DNA of 64,000 nucleotides from Alkalihalobacillus sp. LMS39 (GTDB lineage Bacteria > Bacillota > Bacilli > Bacillales > Bacillaceae_F), in contig NZ_CP093300.1 of assembly GCF_022812285.1 (NCBI RefSeq), positions 2,976,001-3,040,000 of the forward strand. Reading direction: 5' to 3'. The position numbers and the translations under genes were made by a program. Shown piece after piece: positions 1 to 8,630 of this stretch (positions within the stretch are counted from its first letter, which is position 1; the number at the start of each line of letters is the position of its first letter). The notes beneath the pieces are model-generated. The model had not been told where the DNA came from and made no database searches. It saw only the letters and a list, made by a program, of their open reading frames with translations.

Positions 1-1825
1 CATATAATAGTTTATCAGAATAGTAGAGATCATTTTCTGCTCGGGAAAAATAAGGCTCACATTTCTCTATGTCCGTTATTTCTCTCGTTTGCTTACTGTA
101 ACAGTCCCCTTTAGTAAAGACAACATCATCCGTTATAAATGCTCCGTCACGTCGCACGACGATCGACTCTCGACTAGGAGCAAATAAATCAGACCCAAAT
201 TGAATTTCTTGTCTAGTATGAATTCCTAGTAAATGTAGAATCGTAGGTTTGATATCGATTTGTCCTGACACCGTATGTTTGATTTCATTGTTTTTATGTC
301 CTGGAATATGAATGTACAATGGAACTTTCTGTAACTCAATTGTGTCAAACGGTGTGATTTCATCTTTTTCTAAATACATACTCATCGCACGATTATGATT
401 TTCAGAAATACCATAGTGGTCTCCATAAAGAATGAAAATCGAATTTTCATATAGACCTTCTTCTTTTAATCGTGTAAAGAAATGTTCGACGGCTGCATCC
501 ATATATCGAACCGTTGGAAAATAGCGGTTTAATGTGCCACTATTTGAATCAAACTCGTCTATATATTTATCTTCCTCTCCTAATTCAAAAGGAAAGTGGT
601 TAGTCAGTGTAATTAACTTTGTATAATATGGCTCTGGTTGTGTTTTTAACAATTCTATCGACTGTTCAAAAAAATCAAAGTCCTTTAAACCCCAACCTAT
701 AGAATTTTCTTCATGAACATCATAATACATTAAATCATAAAAATGCTCATACCCAAGTGCTTCATACATCACATCTCGATTCCAAAAGCTTTTGTTATTC
801 GCGTGCATAACAGATGTGTAATACCCATTTTCATCGAGGATTTCTGGTAATCCTCTAAACTCATTTCCCGAATGAGTAAAGAAAACCGCTCCACTATCTC
901 GACCATACATCGAGTTAGATACGAGAAACTCTGAATCTGAAGTTTTTCCTTGTGCAGTTTGATGGTAAAAATTATCAAAATAATAACTATCATTGATAAG
1001 CTCATTTAAGAAAGGAGTAATTTCCTCCCCATATAAGTCATTGTTTATGACAAAGCTTTGTAATGATTCGAGTGAAATGACAATGACATTTTTCCCTTCT
1101 GCAATCGAAAACAACTCTTCATCCGGTTTTTTATAATTAAGTCTCGTATAATTTTTTATCGTTGTAATTTCTGTACTATCGGCAAACACACGTTGAGCTT
1201 TTGATTTCGATTGGATATACGCATCATACACGTGATAATTAAACATACCAATATTTTTCACTAATAACTCACGGTCAAATGACCTTGTTAATAATTGCGG
1301 CCGTTCCGCTTGAGCTATTGTTAAATTCACAAAAAATAGCGCAACCGCTAGAGCTAAAATCGTACTTCGTTCAAATCTCAAATAAGGCTGAACTTTAAAT
1401 GTACGTTTTGTGACTAAAAAAGCTAGCACAAGAATATCAACAAATAACAAGATATCGTACACATGCATTAACTCTGTAATACTACTTGATAAATCTTTTG
1501 CATTGCTCGTTTGAAAAAGGACAGGCAATGTTAAGAAATCTGCAAAAAATCTGGAATATAGTAAGTTAAAATACAAGATTAATGTCCCAAAAAGACTGAA
1601 AAGGACAACAAATACATCTCTCCATTTTGCATTCATAAACAAACTTATTCCTAATAAAATGATCACTGAACTTAATGGATTAATAAACAAAATCACTTCT
1701 TGTAGCGCTGATGTCGTTTCAATGCGGAACCCAAATTTATATAATATGTAGGATTTAATCCACAAGAAAACAACGGCCAACCAAAAAAACTTAAGTCTTG
1801 ACCATGAACCCCTTATTCTATCCAT
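1..1825 (-). CDS. LtaS-family lipoteichoic acid synthase-like sulfatase-fold membrane enzyme (3' end beyond window)
   Basis: The open frame starts at an ATG at 1825 (minus) and runs off the left edge without a stop, so the C-terminus is missing. The first ~190 residues hold about five hydrophobic segments. An extracellular alkaline-phosphatase/sulfatase-like domain follows. The family's catalytic Thr is visible as QGKTSDSEF (Thr about residue 295), and the metal/substrate region includes SVMHANNKSFWNRD and YGDHYGISENHN. Family knowledge: LtaS/YfnI/YqgS enzymes take glycerol phosphate from phosphatidylglycerol to build or prime lipoteichoic acid outside the membrane. Which paralogue this is cannot be told. 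It is divergent from the small basic gene at 1987. Confidence 0.88.
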   Translation of the reverse strand, partial: MDRIRGSWSRLKFFWLAVVFLWIKSYILYKFGFRIETTSALQEVILFINPLSSVIILLGISLFMNAKWRDVFVVLFSLFGTLILYFNLLYSRFFADFLTLPVLFQTSNAKDLSSSITELMHVYDILLFVDILVLAFLVTKRTFKVQPYLRFERSTILALAVALFFVNLTIAQAERPQLLTRSFDRELLVKNIGMFNYHVYDAYIQSKSKAQRVFADSTEITTIKNYTRLNYKKPDEELFSIAEGKNVIVISLESLQSFVINNDLYGEEITPFLNELINDSYYFDNFYHQTAQGKTSDSEFLVSNSMYGRDSGAVFFTHSGNEFRGLPEILDENGYYTSVMHANNKSFWNRDVMYEALGYEHFYDLMYYDVHEENSIGWGLKDFDFFEQSIELLKTQPEPYYTKLITLTNHFPFELGEEDKYIDEFDSNSGTLNRYFPTVRYMDAAVEHFFTRLKEEGLYENSIFILYGDHYGISENHNRAMSMYLEKDEITPFDTIELQKVPLYIHIPGHKNNEIKHTVSGQIDIKPTILHLLGIHTRQEIQFGSDLFAPSRESIVVRRDGAFITDDVVFTKGDCYSKQTREITDIEKCEPYFSRAENDLYYSDKLLY

Positions 1826-1986
1826 GTTTTCCCCTTCTTTACCTTTTTTTCTATATTCAAGATATGGTAATATACATATATTAAACTTTTATTTCTCTTT
1901 GTCAACTATAAAATGATATTTTTTCCAATTTTTCGAGCTTATTCTTGAACATTCGTGTATTATAAAACGTAAAGGAAGTGAAGTCA

Positions 1987-2208
1987 ATGGGTAAATCGAA
2001 AGCAAAACGCCTCCGCGACAAACAAACTCGCGAAGGAAAAAGAAATCCAGAGAGTAATCGAAGTCCATTTTCGTTCTATGATTTACGAACAAGACGGACA
2101 AAAACAAAAAAAGACTATATGTATCGTAAGAAAAAGAAAAACCACGATTCAGATGATGGAGGTGGTTTTTTTTGTGCCTTAAAGACTATGGAAATATTAG
2201 TAAACTGA
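1987..2208 (+). CDS. small basic conserved-type protein of unknown function
   Basis: This is a 73-residue, very Lys/Arg-rich protein starting MGKSKAKRLRDKQTREGKRN. The ATG at 1987 is preferred over an in-frame GTG at 1978 because AAGGAAGTG lies about 6 nt upstream of it. The middle has an RTRRTKTKKDYMYRKKKK tract and the end is acidic then hydrophobic (DSDDGGGFF). It resembles small basic proteins seen in Bacillus (YqkK type), but that match is from memory. A potential hairpin (AAAACCAC/GTGGTTTT plus a T run, 2137-2173) lies inside its 3' end. Function unknown. Confidence 0.6.
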   Translation: MGKSKAKRLRDKQTREGKRNPESNRSPFSFYDLRTRRTKTKKDYMYRKKKKNHDSDDGGGFFCALKTMEILVN

Positions 2209-2258
2209 TGCTATATTAATATTTTAGTTACGACAAAGAAAAAAAGGTGGAAACGACA

Positions 2259-3245
2259 TTGAAAATAAAAACAGCTTGCTCACTTCCCCTCCTTATTGGT
2301 GTTCTCTTTTTATTAACTGGTTGTAGTCCGATCATTCAAGTGTTTCATGAGATGCTACAAACCGACAAACTTCAAGAGCTATATGCAGTAGAGAATTATG
2401 AAGAAGCCTTAGTATACATAAACGAAGAAATTTCTAAGAATCCTAATCAATCTTGGGCATATAGTGATAAAGGGTTTATTTTAATTGAAATGCAACAATA
2501 TGAGGAAGCTCTTCCTGCCATCGATAAAGCGATCGAGTTAGACCCTAATAATGAAATTGCGCTTTCGAATAAAAGCTTTGCACTCAATTATTTAACTCAG
2601 TATGAAGAGGCTTTAGAATATAGTAAAAAAGCGATAGAACTTAATTCGAATGACCCACAAAACTTTATTAATCAAGGTGATGCTTTTCTCGGCTTAGGAG
2701 AATGCGAGAAAGCGTTAGAATCTTACGAAGAAGCCATTACGATTAGTGACCAATATCCTTTTGCTTTCTATGGTCGTGGAGCATCCCATTATTGTTTAGG
2801 TCAGTATTACAGTGCTTCAAAAGACTTTGAATATTTTATCGAAGTGGAAAACCGCCACAGCGGGATGGCGTATTGGTATTTAGGTGATAGTTATTATTTT
2901 CAAGACCGCTATGACGAAGCTCTGGACTATTATTATAAATCTATTGAGATTGAACCAGAAGACGAATGGGTTTACTATGATATTGCCCACACAGAAATGA
3001 TAATTGGTAACATCAATCAAGCAATTGAAATATATGGAACGATGGTTGATTTATTTCCTCAAAGTGAAGCAGAAATTTACTATCGAATGAGTCTCACTTA
3101 TGCAACAGCCTTTGATCATCATAAAGCAATACAATTTTTATCAAAAGCAATAGACATCGATTCATCATACATTGATTTTGCAAGAAATGACCCCGTATTT
3201 TTTGATATGGAAAATATCGAGGAATTTCAAAATTTGATTCAGTAA
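2259..3245 (+). CDS. TPR-repeat lipoprotein
   Basis: The start is taken as TTG at 2259, because AAGGTGG lies 8 nt upstream. This gives a compact lipoprotein signal (MKIKTACSLPLL...LLTGC) with a lipobox Cys near residue 22. An in-frame GTG at 2247 would sit inside that ribosome-binding site. The rest of the protein is about seven tetratricopeptide repeats, recognisable by spacing and by AIELDPNN/AIELNSND/SIEIEPED-type helix ends. It is predicted to be anchored outside the membrane and to act as a protein-protein scaffold. No partner can be inferred from the neighbours. Confidence 0.8.
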   Translation: MKIKTACSLPLLIGVLFLLTGCSPIIQVFHEMLQTDKLQELYAVENYEEALVYINEEISKNPNQSWAYSDKGFILIEMQQYEEALPAIDKAIELDPNNEIALSNKSFALNYLTQYEEALEYSKKAIELNSNDPQNFINQGDAFLGLGECEKALESYEEAITISDQYPFAFYGRGASHYCLGQYYSASKDFEYFIEVENRHSGMAYWYLGDSYYFQDRYDEALDYYYKSIEIEPEDEWVYYDIAHTEMIIGNINQAIEIYGTMVDLFPQSEAEIYYRMSLTYATAFDHHKAIQFLSKAIDIDSSYIDFARNDPVFFDMENIEEFQNLIQ

Positions 3246-3339
3246 TGAATTTCTGCTAGTCATATTTTGTAGTTTCATGTAAAATGGGGCTATTAGTGAA
3301 CATAAAATGTTTATACATTATTAAAAGGAGGTGTTTTTG

Positions 3340-3663
3340 ATGCCACAAAAAGAAGAAAGAATGTTTTCTATGTTAATTTATTTACTTAGTTTTTTTACAG
3401 CCATTATTGGACCACTGATTATTTGGTTATTAAAGAAAGATGAGTCAGAACTTATTGATCATCATGGCAAGGAATATATTAATTTCTTTATCTCGTACGC
3501 CATTTATGGACTTGTCGCTAGTATTTCAATGATTATTTTAATCGGCTTTATTTTAGCACCTGCAGTCGGAATTGCTTATTTCGTCTTTACGATTATTGCT
3601 GCAATTAAAGCGTACGAAGGTAGCTTCTATCAAATTCCATTAATTATCCGCTTTTTGAAATAA
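3340..3663 (+). CDS. DUF4870-family small membrane protein
   Basis: This is a 107-residue protein starting MPQKEERMFSMLIYLLSFFT. AAAGGAGG lies about 8 nt before the ATG at 3340. It has three hydrophobic segments, with a conserved-looking loop between the first two (IWLLKKDESELIDHHGKEYINF). That arrangement is typical of DUF4870 (Tic20-like) proteins, whose biochemical function is not established. It is followed by a bidirectional terminator shared with the convergent capA-like gene. Confidence 0.78.
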   Translation: MPQKEERMFSMLIYLLSFFTAIIGPLIIWLLKKDESELIDHHGKEYINFFISYAIYGLVASISMIILIGFILAPAVGIAYFVFTIIAAIKAYEGSFYQIPLIIRFLK

Positions 3664-3707
3664 CACTGCTATATAAAATTTTCACATTTTCTTATATGTA
3701 AAAAAAG

Positions 3708-3741
3708 AAACGAGAAGGGTTCTATCCCCTCTCGTTTTTTT
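3708..3741. terminator. bidirectional terminator between DUF4870 gene and capA-like gene
   Basis: AACGAGAAGGG and CCCCTCTCGTT form a stem around TTCTAT. An A-rich 5' flank and a T run on the 3' side let it work in both directions. The minus-strand stop codon of the capA-like gene lies within it. Confidence 0.8.
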
Positions 3742-4924
3742 AATTAAAATGAAATTGTAGCTCTGGCATCCATTGTTTCATATGCTCTATCGTTTTTTCG
3801 TAATGTCCTGCTGCATCATATAACAACGAATCTTGAACTTCTTCTAAAGGATAGATGCGATAATTTCGCCAGTTTTGTTTTGATGCATACGTAGGAATAA
3901 ATCTAGGGTCTGTCAATTCAATTGTTGTTTCTTCCCCTAGTACGGTTTTTACTACTTCAAGTCTAGCGATACCTCCGATTTCTCTTTCGACGCCTTCTTG
4001 ACCAGCTAAAAAGTTACCGAGCGAATAAACAACATAGGCTTTTTCCCCATCTTCTGTTTCGATCCACTCCATCGGTTGAAGAACGTGAGGGTGATGGCCG
4101 AAGATAATCGTAGCCCCCGCATTAGCTGCTTCTGTTACGATTAATTTTTGCATGTCATTTGGGTATGGCTGATACTCGTCTCCAAAGTGTAAACTCAAGA
4201 CGACAACATCACTTTGTTCTTTTGCTTCTTTAATCTCCTCAATCATCGTTTCTATTTCTATGACATTTACTAAATACTCTTTTCCATCAGGAATGGGGAT
4301 ACCGTTTGTTCCATATGTGTAGGCTAAAAAAGAAAAGGTAATATCGTTTGCTTCTATTGTTCGAATTTCTTCCTTATCTTCAAATGACTCATAAGCGCCT
4401 GTATACGTCATTCCAATTGAATTCCAATGATTTATTGCATTAACAATCGCTTTTTCTCCTCGATCAAGTGTATGATTATTCGCTAACGACACAATATCTA
4501 CACCTGCATCAAGCAAGGCATCTCCTACTTCAAACGGACTATTAAAACTAGGGTAACCTGAAAACCCTAACTCTGGTCCTCCAATCATTGTTTCTTGATT
4601 GGCAAATGTGATATCTGAATGTTGCAACATATCTTTTACAGGTTCAAACATCGGTGTAAAATCATATGTCTCTCCATCAAATGCATCTTTAAAAAGCGTA
4701 CTATGAATTAATATATCACCAACTGCGGCAATTGTTGCTGTCGTAACAATTTCTTTCTCTGGCTCAGGTTCTGGGATTATTGGGTCTGACTCAACTTCTT
4801 CTTGATGGTCGGTTGAAATCCCTTTAACAACAGGTTCTTCTGACTGAAAGGTTTGGTTTGAACAGCCCAATACAAAAAGGATGATCGAAATACTCCATAC
4901 CATATGAACAATTTGTTTTTTCAT
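3740..4924 (-). CDS. CapA/PgsA-type metallophosphatase-fold lipoprotein
   Basis: The 394-residue protein begins with a lipoprotein signal (MKKQIVHMVWSIS...VLGCSN; lipid Cys near residue 21), then an acidic linker of about 30 residues. The PGA_cap domain follows: AVGDILIH, FANQETMIG, SLANNHTLDRG, VVLSLHFGDEY, IFGHHPHVLQP and YSLGNFLAGQ carry the Asp/Asn/His residues expected for a binuclear metal site. Family knowledge: CapA/PgsA proteins take part in poly-gamma-glutamate capsule production. No capB/capC genes are adjacent, so this is a stand-alone member whose substrate is unknown. Confidence 0.85.
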   Translation of the reverse strand: MKKQIVHMVWSISIILFVLGCSNQTFQSEEPVVKGISTDHQEEVESDPIIPEPEPEKEIVTTATIAAVGDILIHSTLFKDAFDGETYDFTPMFEPVKDMLQHSDITFANQETMIGGPELGFSGYPSFNSPFEVGDALLDAGVDIVSLANNHTLDRGEKAIVNAINHWNSIGMTYTGAYESFEDKEEIRTIEANDITFSFLAYTYGTNGIPIPDGKEYLVNVIEIETMIEEIKEAKEQSDVVVLSLHFGDEYQPYPNDMQKLIVTEAANAGATIIFGHHPHVLQPMEWIETEDGEKAYVVYSLGNFLAGQEGVEREIGGIARLEVVKTVLGEETTIELTDPRFIPTYASKQNWRNYRIYPLEEVQDSLLYDAAGHYEKTIEHMKQWMPELQFHFN

Positions 4925-5052
4925 AGACTTCCCTACTATTCTAGTAAATTTATGACATCATTTTACATCATTTGCTATATAGAGAGAAGTCTTTTTTATC
5001 CTTTGACGAAAAATGTTACTTTAGTTGTTATCATGTGAAAAGCTTCGTTTTT

Positions 5053-5233
5053 GCGGTCAGAGAAGCCGTTATTTGTGAACATTATACGGGTTTCCTTTTT
5101 TTTGCGGACACAGGAGCGCTTATTCGCACAAAAGCAACACTATTCCTAGCGATATATTATGATTAACTGCTCCTGTGGCCGCCAACGTTCCATAACGCTA
5201 GCCATGTTCACAGATAACGGTTTTCATGGCCGC
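5053..5233 (+). repeat. R1 repeat, copy A (181 bp, inverted arms)
   Basis: One of three 181-bp copies; the others are at 9725 and 33410. The left arm starts GCGGTCAGAG and ends TTTGTGAACAT. The right arm starts ATGTTCACAGATAACGG and ends GGCCGC. The arms pair over about 30 nt, and an inner pair is CACAGGAGC with GCTCCTGTG. There is no open frame of substance and no target-site duplication was seen. It sits between the 5' end of the capA-like gene and the toxin locus. Confidence 0.85.
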
Positions 5234-5302
5234 TTAATTAAACAACAGTAGCCCAATCCCCTAATTCATTTTAAGAAAAGAGACATGTTGTACGCTAAAC
5301 AA

Positions 5303-5340
5303 TAAAAAAAGAGGAATAATGCGCCTACATTATTCCTCTC
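5303..5340 (-). terminator. minus-strand terminator of the toxin peptide transcript
   Basis: GAGGAATAATG pairs with CATTATTCCTC around a 6-nt loop. On the minus strand it is followed by a run of seven T. Confidence 0.75.
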
Positions 5341-5375
5341 AATAGAATTGTTTTGTTCTCATAGCTTTTACACTA

Positions 5376-5412
5376 TAACCCACCATCCTTACGAAATGGT
5401 GGGTTATTTTTT
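5376..5412 (+). terminator. plus-strand terminator overlapping the 3' end of the toxin ORF
   Basis: TAACCCACCAT and ATGGTGGGTTA make a perfect 11-bp stem. The T run follows on the plus strand only. The toxin stop codon is inside the stem. A plus-strand terminator here fits a convergent antisense RNA overlapping the toxin mRNA, but the matching promoter was not identified with confidence. Confidence 0.65.
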
Positions 5413-5490
5413 GTGTGTAAAAGAAAGCAATGCAATGACGAATGTAGCAAATGCAACCATTAGCATTAATGCTTCAAACACGGTCAACAT
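5404..5490 (-). CDS. putative holin-like toxin peptide (type I toxin-antitoxin), 28 aa
   Basis: This short peptide (MLTVFEALMLMVAFATFV then IALLSFTHKK) is a single hydrophobic helix with a Lys-rich end. It matches the pattern of Bacillus 'putative holin-like toxin' peptides, related to TxpA/BsrG-type toxins (EALMLMxxFA...LLSFTxKK). GGGAGGTGA lies about 5 nt before the ATG, and an extended -10 promoter is upstream. Oppositely oriented terminators overlap its 3' region, as in type I modules where an antisense RNA silences the toxin. The antitoxin RNA itself is inferred, not seen. Confidence 0.72.
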   Translation of the reverse strand: MLTVFEALMLMVAFATFVIALLSFTHKK

Positions 5491-5558
5491 TGCATCACCT
5501 CCCTTCAAAGCGAGCTTACTCCACTCTTTTTTAGGAAGTTCAATTCTATTGTTTTTTT

Positions 5559-5567
5559 ATTATATCA
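5559..5567 (-). promoter_or_regulatory. extended -10 promoter for the toxin peptide
   Basis: On the minus strand the sequence reads TGATATAAT, a TGn-TATAAT extended -10, about 70 nt before the toxin ATG. The -35 region is weak. Confidence 0.5.
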
Positions 5568-5597
5568 CAAAACACGAATATATGTTCGCTAATTATA

Positions 5598-7373
5598 TTA
5601 TAACCAAACAAAATAGGAAATGAGAACAGTAACAACCATATATAATATATTTAACGGAATCCCCACTTTTAAATAATCATTAAATCGATAGCCTCCAGGA
5701 CCATATACAATTAAATTTGTTTGATAACCGATAGGCGTTGCAAAACTAGCAGAAGCTGCAATGGTAATCGGAATAAGTAGAGATAAAGGGTCAATGGCCA
5801 TTTGTGAGGCAGTCGCAAAGGCAATCGGAAACATAAGAACGACAGCCGCATTATTCGTAATGATTTCTGTGAATATCGTAGTAATTAAATAAACAACTGC
5901 AATAACACCAATAATACCGAGCCCTTTTGTTATTAAAATTAAATGTTCTGCTAACAAGGCTGCTGCTCCGGTTTGTTCTAACGCAACACCAATACCGATT
6001 GCACTAGCAATCAGTAACAATACATTAAAATGAACATATTTTTTAACAGACTCAAATGACACTGTTTTCGTTAAAAAGAGGACCAACACCGCTAATGTTG
6101 CTGCTTTTAGCATCGTTAACAGTTCAAATGTCGCTAACAACACCATCACAATAAGTGTAACAATGGCAATCATTGATTTTTTCGGGTCTATAACTGCTTG
6201 CTCTTTAACAGAGTTCATCAAGTAAAAGGCTTTTGAATTCGACCACCTGCTTACGAAATCTTTACTTGCAAGTACGAGCAACGTATCTCCTGGTTGCAAT
6301 ACAATATCTCCAACCTTGCTGTTAATCCGCTCATCATTTCGATGTACAGCAATGACTCCACCACCAAATCTTTCTCTGAATTTCGCTTCCTTAATCGAGC
6401 GGTTAGTTAAAGAAGACTGATGTGAGACGACAACTTCAAATAAACTCTGTGTCCCGTTTTGTAAATCATCCAGTCGAATTTGTGAACTTGTTTGCACACG
6501 AAGACCTTTTATATTTTGAAGCTCTACAATCGTTGAAATCAGTCCAGTAAATAAGAGGCGGTCTCCTTCTCGAATTTTATGTTGAGAAGTAATGGGAGCA
6601 ATCCGATCTCCTTCTTTACGAATGATTTCAATTAAGTATAGACCTGATAAGTTGCGTAATCCTGCTTGTTCTATTGTTTTTCCAATCATCGGAGCGTCCG
6701 TTTCAACGACAAGCTCGGATAAATATTCTTTCGTATTTTCATGAAAGCTTTCTTCTGATGTTTTTCGGTTTGGTAATAATCGGTAGCCAATTGTACTCAT
6801 GTACAAGGTTCCAGCTAATGCAGCGGGAATTCCAACAATTGCAAGGGTAAACATTGAATAGCCAGACATACCACTTTCAATCATAAGCCCATGTGCTAAT
6901 AGATTAGTTGATGTCCCAATTAATGTAATCGTCCCTCCAAAAATCGTGGCATAAGATAATGGAATCAAAAATTTCGATGGTGCGATATTATGGTCTTGGC
7001 ACCACTTCCGAACAACTGGAGTAAACATGACGACGATTGGCGTATTATTTAGAAACGCTGACAAACCAGAAACGGGAATCATCATTCGTAACAACGCTGA
7101 CTTTGTTTTTTTTCCTTTTCCCAATGTCCTTAAAACTACTTGTGTTAAAAGCCCACTTTGTTGAACAGCTCCAGCTACAATAAATAATAAAGCAACCGTT
7201 ATCATCCCTTCATTTGAAAACCCTTTTAACGCATCTGCGGGTGACAAGACACCAAGGAGTAATAAAACAGCTAACGCACAAAAAACAATAAAGTCCGGTC
7301 TTGTGACTTCTTTAATTAAGCAAACAATCATGACAACAACAACAAACAACACAATACCAATCTCTATTGTCAT
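5598..7373 (-). CDS. SLC13/DASS-type anion permease with two internal TrkA-C (RCK_C) domains
   Basis: The 591-residue protein starts at ATG 7373, with GGGGAG 5 nt upstream; a TTG 12 nt further up lies before that site and is not preferred. The N-terminal half (about residues 1-190) and C-terminal third (about 380-590) are hydrophobic transport segments with SLC13-like signatures (SGLSAFLNNTPIVVMFTPVV, TLIGTSTNLL, ITNNAAVVLMFP, ATPIGYQTNLIVYGPGGY). Between them are two soluble RCK_C-like domains (VVETDAPMIGKTIEQAGLR and EVVVSHQSSLTNRSIKEAKF). The domain order matches sodium/sulfate or di/tricarboxylate symporters. The substrate is not predictable. Confidence 0.85.
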   Translation of the reverse strand: MTIEIGIVLFVVVVMIVCLIKEVTRPDFIVFCALAVLLLLGVLSPADALKGFSNEGMITVALLFIVAGAVQQSGLLTQVVLRTLGKGKKTKSALLRMMIPVSGLSAFLNNTPIVVMFTPVVRKWCQDHNIAPSKFLIPLSYATIFGGTITLIGTSTNLLAHGLMIESGMSGYSMFTLAIVGIPAALAGTLYMSTIGYRLLPNRKTSEESFHENTKEYLSELVVETDAPMIGKTIEQAGLRNLSGLYLIEIIRKEGDRIAPITSQHKIREGDRLLFTGLISTIVELQNIKGLRVQTSSQIRLDDLQNGTQSLFEVVVSHQSSLTNRSIKEAKFRERFGGGVIAVHRNDERINSKVGDIVLQPGDTLLVLASKDFVSRWSNSKAFYLMNSVKEQAVIDPKKSMIAIVTLIVMVLLATFELLTMLKAATLAVLVLFLTKTVSFESVKKYVHFNVLLLIASAIGIGVALEQTGAAALLAEHLILITKGLGIIGVIAVVYLITTIFTEIITNNAAVVLMFPIAFATASQMAIDPLSLLIPITIAASASFATPIGYQTNLIVYGPGGYRFNDYLKVGIPLNILYMVVTVLISYFVWL

Positions 7374-7765
7374 ACTACTCCCCAACTTCCTTAATCCATA
7401 GTAAACTAATGTGAATTCTTAGTTTTAATCAGTATAAGAAATCCACCATCATTTGTCTATTATTTTTTTTGAGATTTTTCATTTATTTTCCGGTGTCGAT
7501 TTATAGTGAAAGAACTCACACTTTGCGCTTACCCGGAAAATAATTTTCCATTACTAAATTAACAAACTTATATTCTCCATTGTATGAAATGAAAAAAGCC
7601 GGGACTCGACGCATGCCCAACTCATAAAGAAAAATCATTCATAATTTCATTTTATTCTACATTGTCTTTTTGCGCGGAGTCCTTCTCTATCCAAAAGATG
7701 TGAAGTGACTGCCATTTCATTATTATTCCACTTTAAAAAAGGTGTGTATATTTTCCAAATCAATG

Positions 7766-7794
7766 TTGACATCTTCTTTGTATGAGTGTACTAT
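7766..7794 (+). promoter_or_regulatory. sigma-A promoter of the YtrA-type ABC operon
   Basis: TTGACA at 7766-7771, a 17-nt spacer and TACTAT at 7789-7794 form a near-consensus vegetative promoter. It lies 47 nt before the permease start. Confidence 0.85.
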
Positions 7795-7808
7795 TTAATT
7801 AATACACT
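7785..7808 (+). promoter_or_regulatory. YtrA-type GntR operator
   Basis: AGTGTA-N12-TACACT is a perfect inverted repeat overlapping the -10 element. As recalled, B. subtilis YtrA uses AGTGTA/TACACT half sites with a 13-nt gap; here the gap is 12. The second gene of the operon encodes a YtrA-type GntR protein, so autorepression is likely. Confidence 0.8.
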
Positions 7809-7840
7809 AATACTGTGGCACATTTTAGGAGGGAATTACG

Positions 7841-8626
7841 ATGTATGCATGGTTACACTTAGCAAAAAAAGAATGGAGACTTGGTTTACCCGCGTTTATT
7901 ATGCCGATTCTTGTTTTTATTATCATTGCAAGCATTGCTGTATTTATTGGCAGTCGTTATGGTTTCGGAATTGATACGTTAATAGGAATTAGCCTTTTAG
8001 CAACTGGGATTCAAGTTTTCTATTTAGCGTATTATTTATTTTATAGTTTATTAACAGAGCGGAAGAAACTTCATTTATGGCTTCACAATCCAATGTCAGG
8101 TGTCTCGTTATTACTAGCTAAAATTAGTGCTGGATTAGCTTCTCTACTTCCAACTTTACTACTAACAACAACAGTTCTATTAGTAAGTCTTCATTTTTCA
8201 CAGCTCAATTCTCTACTTTCAATGTCAAGTATTTATTCAGCCATTAGTTTTGTTATCCTACACATCTTTTTAATTTCCATTCAATTTGGTGTGTGTTTAC
8301 TTTTGTTTTTTGTGATTTATCTCGTCCTATCACAATACTTTCATTCGTTTATTAGTTTTTTACTGACCATTTTACTTATAGCAGTATCAGCCGGATTATA
8401 TGGTTGGTTTACGTTAACGATTTACGAATCAATAACGTCATGGGGGGAAATACCTCTTCCACTATTAACCGACATTTCAATACTAGCATCGCCAGAAGGA
8501 AGTTCGGTTCATGTCGGCGCAGAAGATACATCTATCTTTATAGGAACGTATTTTTTTGAAACTTTATTTACTTTCGCTATCTTTTTTGGAGCTTGCTGGA
8601 TTCTTGACCATAAAGTAGAGGTGTAG
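7841..8626 (+). CDS. ABC transporter permease of the YtrA-controlled operon
   Basis: This 261-residue, strongly hydrophobic protein has six likely membrane segments. GGAGGG lies 8 nt before its ATG. A soluble Arg/Lys stretch (TERKKLHLWLHNPMSGVSLL) after the second membrane segment resembles bacterial ABC-2-type export permeases. It ends 4 nt before the GntR gene and is transcribed with it and the ATPase. Likely role: membrane part of an exporter for peptide antibiotics or envelope stress, by analogy with ytr operons. The substrate is unknown. Confidence 0.8.
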   Translation: MYAWLHLAKKEWRLGLPAFIMPILVFIIIASIAVFIGSRYGFGIDTLIGISLLATGIQVFYLAYYLFYSLLTERKKLHLWLHNPMSGVSLLLAKISAGLASLLPTLLLTTTVLLVSLHFSQLNSLLSMSSIYSAISFVILHIFLISIQFGVCLLLFFVIYLVLSQYFHSFISFLLTILLIAVSAGLYGWFTLTIYESITSWGEIPLPLLTDISILASPEGSSVHVGAEDTSIFIGTYFFETLFTFAIFFGACWILDHKVEV

Positions 8627-8630
8627 AACA

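Larger units (their letters stand above)
7374..7840. other. intergenic region with an 11-bp inverted repeat and the ABC operon promoter
   Basis: No gene was found here. TTATTTTCCGG (7483-7493) and CCGGAAAATAA (7533-7543) are perfect inverted copies flanking a smaller GTGA...TCAC hairpin. The operon promoter and operator lie at 7766-7808. The rest is featureless AT-rich DNA. Confidence 0.6.

Noticed and set aside
2137-2173. AAAACCAC/GTGGTTTT hairpin with T run as a terminator of the small basic gene
   Set aside because: It lies inside the coding sequence, and the T run encodes the Phe-Phe residues of the protein. Probably incidental.
4972-5166. Open frame inside R1 copy A on the plus strand
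   Set aside because: It lies in the repeat, lacks a ribosome-binding site and is not preserved in the other R1 copies.
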